Positions 1-4,742 of a stretch of 6,064 nucleotides of DNA are shown here, in pieces. The notes beneath the pieces were generated by a model. It ran no database searches and was not told the origin of the DNA. It worked only from the letters and a program-made list of their open reading frames with translations. A program made the translations under genes and the position numbers. Numbering within the stretch: position 1 is the stretch's first letter; the number at the start of each line of letters is the position of its first letter. Source of the DNA: a bacterium HR39 (GTDB lineage Bacteria; Pseudomonadota; Alphaproteobacteria; Geminicoccales; Geminicoccaceae); contig BEIP01000097.1 of assembly GCA_002898955.1 (NCBI GenBank), positions 1-6,064 on the forward strand, written 5' to 3'.

Positions 1-956
1 AGATAGAGCCCCAGCGCGACGCCGAGCGTGAGCGGCCAGGCGGCCAGCGCCCCGGCGAGGTCGAGCTGCATGCCGACGGTGAGGAAGAACAGGCCCACCA
101 GCAGGCCGCGGAAGGCGCGGATGTCGGCGGCCACCCGGTGACGGTAGGCGGTCTCGGCCAACACCATGCCGGCGAGCAGCCCGCCGAAGGCGAGCGACAG
201 GCCGGCCAGTTCCGCCGCCAGCGCGAAGACCAGGGCCAGCAGCAGGGTGGTGCCCACCACCAGCTCGTCGAGGCCCAGAGCCGCCACCCGGCCGTAGAGC
301 CACTCCACCGGCCGCCGGGCGAAGGAGAGCACCACGGCGATCAGCAGCCCGCCGGCGAGGAGCGGCTTCAGGATGCCGGCGAGTGCCCCGCCATCTTCGC
401 CCTCCGCTCCCGCCAGCACCAAGAGCGCCACCAGCATGGGACCGACGGCGAGGTCCTGCAGGATCAGCACGGCGAAGGCGGTGCGGCCGTGACGGGTGGC
501 GAGCTCGCCGCGATCGGCCAGGAGCCGCAGCACCACCGCGGTGGAGGAGAGCGACAGCGCCATGGCCAGCACCAGACCCTCGCTCCACGGCCGGCCCAGC
601 GCCACGGCGACGGCGAAGACCGCGGCCATGGTGAGGCCGACCTGCAGGATGCCGATCACCAGCGGGCGCAGGCCGATGCTGCGCACGCGCGCGAGCGGCA
701 GCTCCAGGCCGATGGCGAAGAGCAGGAAGACGACGCCGAATTCCGCGAGGGCATGGACCAGCGGCGTGACGGCGAAGAGGTCGAAGAGCGCCGGGCCCAC
801 CAGCACACCCGCCAGCAGATATCCCAGCACCGGCCCGCCGCCGAGGCGCACCGAAGCGCCGGCACAGACGAGGCCGGCGAGCAGCACGAGGCCGAGGGCG
901 GCGAGGTCGTGGGCGAGATGCAAGTACCGGCGCTCCCGGACGGTCCACCTCTCCAT
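1..956 (-). CDS. Kef-type (CPA2) monovalent cation:proton antiporter, partial (C-terminus beyond window)
   Basis: This is an inner-membrane cation:proton antiporter of the CPA2 family, which exchanges K+ or Na+ for protons. My reading of the minus strand from the ATG at 956 stays open for 318 codons to the window edge, so the 3' end is missing. The protein is almost entirely hydrophobic helices from about residue 15. Family landmarks are GVLVGP (50-54 region), FGVVFLLFAIGLEL (73-86), SSTAVVLRLL (137-146), the ion-binding QD pair (167-168), FGGLLAGMVLAE (257-268) and GLFFLTVGMQLD (288-299). A YRH...DI..F loop (271-282) resembles the KefC regulatory loop (YRHALESDIEPF, from memory), but alanines stand where KefC has acidic Glu; the Asp remains. 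Any TrkA-N/RCK domain would lie outside the window, so KefB, KefC or a simpler exchanger cannot be distinguished. The start is uncertain: GGAGG (971-975) is 14 nt from the ATG, and an in-frame GTG lies at 989. Confidence 0.9.
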   Translation of the reverse strand, partial: MERWTVRERRYLHLAHDLAALGLVLLAGLVCAGASVRLGGGPVLGYLLAGVLVGPALFDLFAVTPLVHALAEFGVVFLLFAIGLELPLARVRSIGLRPLVIGILQVGLTMAAVFAVAVALGRPWSEGLVLAMALSLSSTAVVLRLLADRGELATRHGRTAFAVLILQDLAVGPMLVALLVLAGAEGEDGGALAGILKPLLAGGLLIAVVLSFARRPVEWLYGRVAALGLDELVVGTTLLLALVFALAAELAGLSLAFGGLLAGMVLAETAYRHRVAADIRAFRGLLVGLFFLTVGMQLDLAGALAAWPLTLGVALGLY

Positions 957-1004
957 GTGGAAGGAGAGACCCTCCGGTGAAGGCCGCACCGCCCCCGCGG
1001 GCGC

Positions 1005-1973
1005 TCACGCGTCGGCCGGCGCCTCCATGGCGGCGCGGCGCAGGCGGTCGCGGATCGCCTCGCCCAGCCCCTCGCCGGGAATCGGCACCACGGCGATGGC
1101 CCGCACGTCGGCCCGGTCCAGCTCGCGCAGCATGGCGAAGGGGCTGCGCGCGGCCTCGGCGAGATCGCCGGCGGGCGAGAGGTTGAGGGTCACCTTCGCG
1201 CCGGGCGGCACGTCCTCGCCGAAGGCGAGCAGGCCCTCGTCCGGCGCCACCTCGCGCACGTCCAGCCGCACCGGCTTCGAGGGCGCGTAGTGACGCCCGA
1301 CGAGGCCCGGCGAGCGCACCGGCTCGCCCGGGCGACGGCCTTCGAGCGGGCCGATCACCGCCTCGATCTCGGCGCGCGGCAGGCCGCCGGGACGCAGCAG
1401 CAGGGCACGATCCGGCTCCGACAGGTCGACGACCGTGCTCTCCACCCCCACCTCGCAGGGGCCGGCATCCAGCACCAGCTCGATGCGTCCCGCGAGGTCG
1501 GCCAGCACGTGTTCGGCGGTGGTGGGGCTCGTGCGCCCGGAGCGGTTGGCGCTGGGCGCGGCCACCGGCTCGTCCACCGCCCGCAGCAGGGCGAGCGCCA
1601 CCGGATGGGCGGGCATGCGCACCGCCACGGTGGGAAGGCCGGCGCTCACCCGCGGCGAGAGGCCCGATCCCGGCCGCCGGGGCAGCACGATGGTGAGCGG
1701 GCCGGGCCAGAAACGCGCCACCAGCCGCTCGGCGCGCTCGTCGAAGACGGCGATGCGCCGTGCCACCTCGGGCGCGCCCACGTGGGCGATCAGCGGATTG
1801 CGCGAAGGCCGGCCCTTGGCGGTGAAGATGCGTTCGACCGCCTCGTCACGGGTCGCCACTCCGCCCAGCCCGTAGACGGTCTCGGTGGGAAAGGCGACGA
1901 GCCCGCCCGCGCGCAGCACCTCGGCGGCGCGGGCGATGCCCGCCGCATCGGCCTTCAGGACTTCGGTCTTCAA
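1005..1973 (-). CDS. sua5: L-threonylcarbamoyladenylate synthase, long Sua5 form (YrdC + Sua5 domains)
   Basis: The enzyme makes threonylcarbamoyl-AMP from threonine, bicarbonate and ATP. This is the first step of the t6A37 modification of tRNAs that read ANN codons, and it occurs in the cytoplasm; TsaBDE, which complete the pathway, are not in the window. The 322-residue product has the YrdC domain (about 10-205): PTETVYGLG (29-37), KGRPSRNPL (53-61), WPGPLT (89-94), APSANRSGR (139-147), GVESTVVD (176-183) and RPG (194-196). A linker with SPGLVGRHYAP (221-231) leads to a C-terminal Sua5 domain (232-322). Short TsaC proteins have about 190 residues, so this is the two-domain form. The start is TTG at 1971-1973: an in-frame stop lies only 18 bp upstream (1992-1994), there is no ATG or GTG between them, and the MKTEVLKADA N-terminus suits the family. 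The TTG overlaps the bioY stop (TTGA), suggesting coupled translation; AAGGA (1988-1992) is 14 nt away. Confidence 0.95.
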   Translation of the reverse strand: MKTEVLKADAAGIARAAEVLRAGGLVAFPTETVYGLGGVATRDEAVERIFTAKGRPSRNPLIAHVGAPEVARRIAVFDERAERLVARFWPGPLTIVLPRRPGSGLSPRVSAGLPTVAVRMPAHPVALALLRAVDEPVAAPSANRSGRTSPTTAEHVLADLAGRIELVLDAGPCEVGVESTVVDLSEPDRALLLRPGGLPRAEIEAVIGPLEGRRPGEPVRSPGLVGRHYAPSKPVRLDVREVAPDEGLLAFGEDVPPGAKVTLNLSPAGDLAEAARSPFAMLRELDRADVRAIAVVPIPGEGLGEAIRDRLRRAAMEAPADA

Positions 1974-2569
1974 TGTCGCGACGACGTTCCTTCATCCTTC
2001 GGCCGCAGGGCCGCCTCGTAGACAAAGGCGACCAGCAGCAGCTTCACGAGATCTCCGAGGACGAAGGGCAGCAGGCCGAGCTGCACCGCCTTCTCCGGAC
2101 CGACGAAGGTGGACAGCCACAGCAGACCCGGCACGTAGATGGCCACCGAGGCGAGCAGCAGCATGCCCACCAGTGCGGGCAGTCTCAGGCGCAGCTCGGC
2201 GGCCCTGCCGGCGATCCAGGCGGCGGCGAGGAAGCCGGCCAGATAGCCCCCCGTCGGTCCCAGCATATAGGGCAGGCCAACGCCCTTTTCCGGCGTGCCG
2301 GCGAAGACGGGAAGCCCGGCCGCGCCCTCGGCCAGATACAGCGCCACGGTGGCGAGGCCGAGCCGGGGGCCGCAGGCGAGGCCGATCAGGAACACCGCCG
2401 CCGTCTGCAGCGTCACGGGCACCGGCCAGAAGGGCACCTGGATCTTCGCCGAGGCCCACAGCAGCAGGCTGCCCAGCACGGCGAGGGCGGCCACCCGCAG
2501 CCCCTCCGGCGCGCCCGCGCGCGGGCGCCAGATGCGATCGATGGCGAACACCGTCCGCTCCAACGTCAT
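1970..2569 (-). CDS. bioY: BioY biotin transporter, substrate-binding S component
   Basis: BioY is an integral inner-membrane protein that binds biotin with high affinity. It imports it alone or as the S component of an energy-coupling-factor transporter with BioM/BioN. The 199-residue length is typical. A short cytoplasmic N-terminus is followed by about six hydrophobic segments (roughly 24-40, 54-68, 70-86, 103-120, 130-150 and 164-186). Signature motifs are SAKIQVPFWPVPVTLQT (40-56), GLPVFAG (85-91), GPTGGYLAGF (104-113) and LPFVLGDLVK (167-176). No bioM, bioN or biotin synthesis gene is present, so this is a solitary bioY as far as the window shows. The ATG at 2569 overlaps the purD stop by 4 bp (ATGA), and a strong GGGAGAGGAG Shine-Dalgarno lies inside the end of purD. 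I saw no BioR-like TTAT...ATAA operator upstream, which fits co-transcription with purD rather than its own biotin-controlled promoter. Confidence 0.95.
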   Translation of the reverse strand: MTLERTVFAIDRIWRPRAGAPEGLRVAALAVLGSLLLWASAKIQVPFWPVPVTLQTAAVFLIGLACGPRLGLATVALYLAEGAAGLPVFAGTPEKGVGLPYMLGPTGGYLAGFLAAAWIAGRAAELRLRLPALVGMLLLASVAIYVPGLLWLSTFVGPEKAVQLGLLPFVLGDLVKLLLVAFVYEAALRPKDEGTSSRH

Positions 2570-3882
2570 GCTCCTCTCCCTTCACTCGTCGATCGGTCGG
2601 CGGCCGCGAGCCGCCTAATCGCCCGGTGGCCGATGTCGCTGCGCCAGAACCCTTCGGGCCAGTCGATCAGCTTCACCGCGGCGTAGGCGCGATCGTAGGC
2701 TTCGACGAGATCGCGCCCGAGGCCCACCACGTTCAGCACGCGCCCGCCCACCGCAAGCCAGCGGCCGTCCTCGTGCTTCGTGCCGGCATGGAAGACCAGG
2801 ACGCCCTCCATGCCCGCAAGCCGCCCGAGGCCGCGGATCTCGGTCCCCTTGACGCAGCTTCCGGGATAGCCGCGGCTCGCCAGCACCACGCACAGCGCGT
2901 GCTCGTCGGAAAAGCGCACCTTGAGGTGGCGCAGACCGCCCTCCGCCGCCGCGAGGGCGATCTCGCCGAAGTCGCTCATCAGCCGCGGCAGGATCACCTG
3001 CGCTTCGGGATCGCCGAAGCGGACGTTGAACTCGAGCAGCTTCGGGCCCTCGGCGGTGAGCATGAGGCCGGCGTAGAGGATGCCGCGATAGGGCGTGCCG
3101 AGCTCCTTCATGCCGCGCACCGCCGGCAGCACGATGCGCTCCATGGCGGCCTGCGCCGTGGCCCCGTCGAGGGCGGGCGTGGGCGAATAGGCTCCCATGC
3201 CGCCGGTGTTCGGCCCGCGATCGCCGTCGAAGGCACGCTTGTGGTCCTGGGCGGTGCCGATCTCCTGCACCGTCTCGCCGTCGCAGACGGCGAAGAGGCT
3301 GGCCTCCTCGCCCTCCAGATACTCCTCGATCACCAGCGTGCGCCCGGCCTCGCCGAAGCGGCCGGCGAAGGCCTCGCGCACCGCCTCCTCCGCTTCGGCC
3401 AGGGTCTGCGCCACCACCACCCCCTTGCCGGCGGCGAGCCCATCGGCCTTGACCACCACCGGCGCGCCGTGTTCGCGCAGCCAGGCGAGCGCCGCGTCCT
3501 GCTCCTCGGCGCGGAAGATGCGCGCACTCGCGGTGGGGATGCCGAAGCGGCGGCAGAACTCCTTGGTGAAGGCCTTGGATCCCTCAAGCCGCGCGGCCGC
3601 CGCGGTGGGGCCGAAGGCGCGGATCCCGGCCTCCTGAAGCCGGTCCACCAGTCCGGCCACCAGCGGCTGCTCGGGCCCCACGACCACGAGGTCCACCCCC
3701 CGCTCGCGGCACAGCGCGAGGATGCCCTCGTGGTCGTCGGCGGCCACGGGCACGCATTCGGCGTCCCGGGCGATGCCGTCGTTGCCCGGGGCGCAGAGGA
3801 CCCCGTCGACGATGGGCGAGGCCGCCAAGGCCCAGCACAGGGCGTGCTCGCGCCCGCCCGATCCCACCACCAGAACGCGCAT
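2566..3882 (-). CDS. purD: Phosphoribosylamine--glycine ligase (GAR synthetase)
   Basis: PurD joins phosphoribosylamine and glycine using ATP, the second step of de novo purine synthesis, in the cytoplasm. The 438-residue product is close to the usual 420-430. The N-terminal domain begins MRVLVVGSGGREHAL (1-15) and contains APGNDGIA (31-38) and VVVGPEQPLVAG (66-77). The ATP-grasp part starts at GPTAAAARLEGSK (91-103) and carries VVVKADGLAAGKGVVV (142-157), DHKRAFDGDRGPNTGGMGAY (213-232) and LEFNVRFGDPEAQ (283-295), with Glu284 and Asn286 as expected metal ligands. The C-terminal domain includes SRGYPG (336-341), KGTEI (345-349) and WRSDIGHRAI (413-422). The start is fixed by the conserved N-terminus, although no good Shine-Dalgarno precedes it. 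The stop overlaps the bioY start. The family usually sits near other purine genes, and none is here. Nothing in the sequence suggests loss of activity. Confidence 0.98.
   Translation of the reverse strand: MRVLVVGSGGREHALCWALAASPIVDGVLCAPGNDGIARDAECVPVAADDHEGILALCRERGVDLVVVGPEQPLVAGLVDRLQEAGIRAFGPTAAAARLEGSKAFTKEFCRRFGIPTASARIFRAEEQDAALAWLREHGAPVVVKADGLAAGKGVVVAQTLAEAEEAVREAFAGRFGEAGRTLVIEEYLEGEEASLFAVCDGETVQEIGTAQDHKRAFDGDRGPNTGGMGAYSPTPALDGATAQAAMERIVLPAVRGMKELGTPYRGILYAGLMLTAEGPKLLEFNVRFGDPEAQVILPRLMSDFGEIALAAAEGGLRHLKVRFSDEHALCVVLASRGYPGSCVKGTEIRGLGRLAGMEGVLVFHAGTKHEDGRWLAVGGRVLNVVGLGRDLVEAYDRAYAAVKLIDWPEGFWRSDIGHRAIRRLAAADRSTSEGRGA
2571..2580 (-). promoter_or_regulatory. Ribosome binding site of bioY inside the purD 3' end
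   Basis: On the minus strand the sequence reads GGGAGAGGAGC immediately before the bioY ATG. The GGGAG portion sits 6 nt from the start, a good Shine-Dalgarno distance. The same bases encode the last residues of PurD (Gly-Arg-Gly-Ala-stop). The site supports ATG 2569 as the bioY start and means a ribosome finishing purD lands on the bioY initiation site. Confidence 0.75.
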
Positions 3883-3909
3883 GGCCGGAAACCCGCGGAG
3901 CTCGCGGGC

Positions 3910-3938
3910 GATCTGGCCGCACCCGCGTGGACCGTCAA
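3910..3938 (-). promoter_or_regulatory. Candidate housekeeping promoter for purD-bioY-sua5
   Basis: On the minus strand, TTGACGG (3932-3938), a 14-nt spacer and GCCAGATC (3910-3917) match the Caulobacter-type housekeeping sigma consensus as I recall it (TTGaCgS, N10-14, GCtANAWC). The -35 is perfect and the -10 matches 7 of 8 positions. Against the E. coli -10 it would score poorly. Transcription would begin near 3903, leaving a 5' leader of about 20 nt before the purD ATG, consistent with the lack of a clear Shine-Dalgarno there. This is inferred from motif fit alone. Confidence 0.4.
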
Positions 3939-3967
3939 GCCGGCCGGGCCCTCAGCTCCCGGCCGGC
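3939..3967 (-). terminator. GC-only hairpin spanning the SCO1 stop codon, possible transcript end
   Basis: A perfect 10-bp inverted repeat, GCCGGCCGGG and CCCGGCCGGC, flanks a 9-nt loop (AGCTGAGGG on the minus strand). The stem would be very stable. The loop contains the SCO1 stop codon TGA (3952-3954). There is no U tract afterwards; the next bases are the TTGACGG promoter element. This is therefore not a textbook intrinsic terminator. It could stall polymerase, protect the SCO1 mRNA 3' end, or mark a Rho-assisted end. In DNA this rich in GC a chance palindrome is possible, though a perfect 10-bp arm at a gene end is notable. Confidence 0.45.
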
Positions 3968-4590
3968 GGCAGCTCCTCGCCCATGGCCGCAGCGATCTCG
4001 GCCGCAAGCCGCTCGGGTTCGACGCCGTGCTGGAAGGCCTTCACGAAGCGGCCTGCGGGATCGAAGAGGTAGAGCCAGGCGGAGTGGTCGATGAGATAGG
4101 GATCGCCCTTCGCTCCGCCGTACTCCTCCGGCTCCACCTTGCGGTAGAAGACCCGGTAGCGCTTCGCCACCTCCGCGATCCGCTCCGGTGTGCCGGTGAG
4201 GCCGACGATGCGCGGGTCGAACTGGCGCACGAACTCGCCCACGACCTCGGGCGTGTCGCGCTCGGGATCGACGGAGACGAAGACGGGGGCGACCGAGTCG
4301 GCGAGCGGGCCGAGACGCTCCAGGGCCACCGCCACCGTGCCGAGGGTGGTGGGGCAGACGTCCGGGCAGAAGGTGGAGCCGAAGAAGATCAGCATCCAGC
4401 GGCCGCGGAAGTCGCGGTCGGTGACGGTGCGGCCCGACGCGTCCACCAGCTCGAAGGGACCGCCCAGCTCCACGGCGGTCACCGCCCCGGCCGGGTCGGC
4501 CTCGGGAGCCGGTGCGGTGCGGTTCCACAGCCACAGGCCGGCGAGCACTGCGACCAGCAGGGCGACGGCAGGCGGCAGCAGACGGCGCAT
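3952..4590 (-). CDS. senC: SCO1/SenC family copper chaperone for cytochrome c oxidase assembly
   Basis: SCO1/SenC proteins are membrane-anchored thioredoxin-fold proteins on the periplasmic side that deliver copper to the CuA site of cytochrome oxidase and can act in thiol redox chemistry. The 212-residue product has a basic start and one hydrophobic anchor (about 6-23), a Pro/Ala-rich linker (26-37) and the thioredoxin-like domain (40-205). The copper ligands are intact: Cys75 and Cys79 in FCPDVCP, and His169 in LIDHSA. VDPERDTPE (108-115) is also typical. No lipobox cysteine is seen, so it is probably an uncleaved anchor. I chose ATG 4590 over an in-frame ATG at 4626 because GGAGGAA sits 3 nt before it and the protein then opens with an anchor (MRRLLPPAVALL). 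Ser72 stands where an aromatic residue is common before TFCP. No oxidase subunits are in the window, so its oxidase partner is unknown. Confidence 0.93.
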   Translation of the reverse strand: MRRLLPPAVALLVAVLAGLWLWNRTAPAPEADPAGAVTAVELGGPFELVDASGRTVTDRDFRGRWMLIFFGSTFCPDVCPTTLGTVAVALERLGPLADSVAPVFVSVDPERDTPEVVGEFVRQFDPRIVGLTGTPERIAEVAKRYRVFYRKVEPEEYGGAKGDPYLIDHSAWLYLFDPAGRFVKAFQHGVEPERLAAEIAAAMGEELPPAGS

Positions 4591-4593
4591 GGG

Positions 4594-4600
4594 TTCCTCC
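4594..4600 (-). promoter_or_regulatory. Strong Shine-Dalgarno deciding the SCO1 start
   Basis: GGAGGAA followed by CCC and ATG on the minus strand is the best ribosome binding site in the window. The core GGAGG lies 5 nt from the start codon. It supports initiation at 4590 and argues against the longer in-frame reading from 4626, which would add 12 residues unlike a signal anchor (MHRNTGPPTEEP). Confidence 0.85.
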
Positions 4601-4633
4601 GTGGGGGGGCCGGTGTTCCGGTGCACCGCCGCT

Positions 4634-4661
4634 CATCTGGCCCCGCCGCACGGGCCGGCAA
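4634..4661 (-). promoter_or_regulatory. Candidate promoter for SCO1
   Basis: On the minus strand, TTGCCGG (4655-4661), a 13-nt spacer and GCCAGATG (4634-4641) resemble the alphaproteobacterial housekeeping consensus, with 6 of 8 matches in the -10. It shares GCCAGAT with the purD candidate promoter. It lies beyond the rpoC terminator and would start transcription near 4627, giving a leader of roughly 37 nt that includes the strong Shine-Dalgarno. This rests on motif resemblance and location only. Confidence 0.33.
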
Positions 4662-4685
4662 GCGGCACGGGGGCGCAGGGGCGGG

Positions 4686-4723
4686 CGGAAACGGAAGCGG
4701 GCGGGATCGCTCCCGCCCGCTCC
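4686..4723 (-). terminator. Hairpin terminator of rpoC
   Basis: About 20 bp past the rpoC stop, the minus strand carries an 11-bp perfect stem (AGCGGGCGGGA and TCCCGCCCGCT) closed by a GCGA tetraloop of the stable GNRA class. A G-U and a G-C pair extend it to 13 bp. It is followed by TTCCGTTTCCG, a broken T-rich tail that is short but stands out against the local GC content. Position, stem and tail fit a Rho-independent terminator for the rpoB-rpoC transcript, although the imperfect tail may make it leaky. Confidence 0.75.
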
Positions 4724-4742
4724 GCGAAGGCGCCGACGGCGC

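Noticed and set aside
138..980. A 280-codon plus-strand frame rich in Gln, His and Glu opposite the antiporter
   Set aside because: The minus strand here encodes clear CPA2 transmembrane motifs. The plus-strand product, full of polar residues, is what hydrophobic Leu/Val codons yield when read in reverse.
957..1004. A possible terminator between sua5 and kef (CGCCC-GCGG-GGGCG)
   Set aside because: The stem is only 5 bp with no T-rich tail, so it is weaker than chance structures common in this sequence; read-through into kef is as likely.
1290..2021. A 243-codon plus-strand frame opposite sua5
   Set aside because: It mirrors the sua5 gene, has no recognisable domain and no convincing Shine-Dalgarno; the minus-strand frame carries all YrdC/Sua5 motifs.
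4603..4609. A run of seven G residues in the SCO1 leader, considered as a phase-variable tract
   Set aside because: Seven bases is short for slippage control, it lies in untranslated leader with the promoter well upstream, and such runs are expected at this GC content.
4591..4626. A 12-residue N-terminal extension of SCO1 from an ATG at 4626
   Set aside because: The strong GGAGGAA site falls inside this extension and points to ATG 4590, and the extension is not signal-like.
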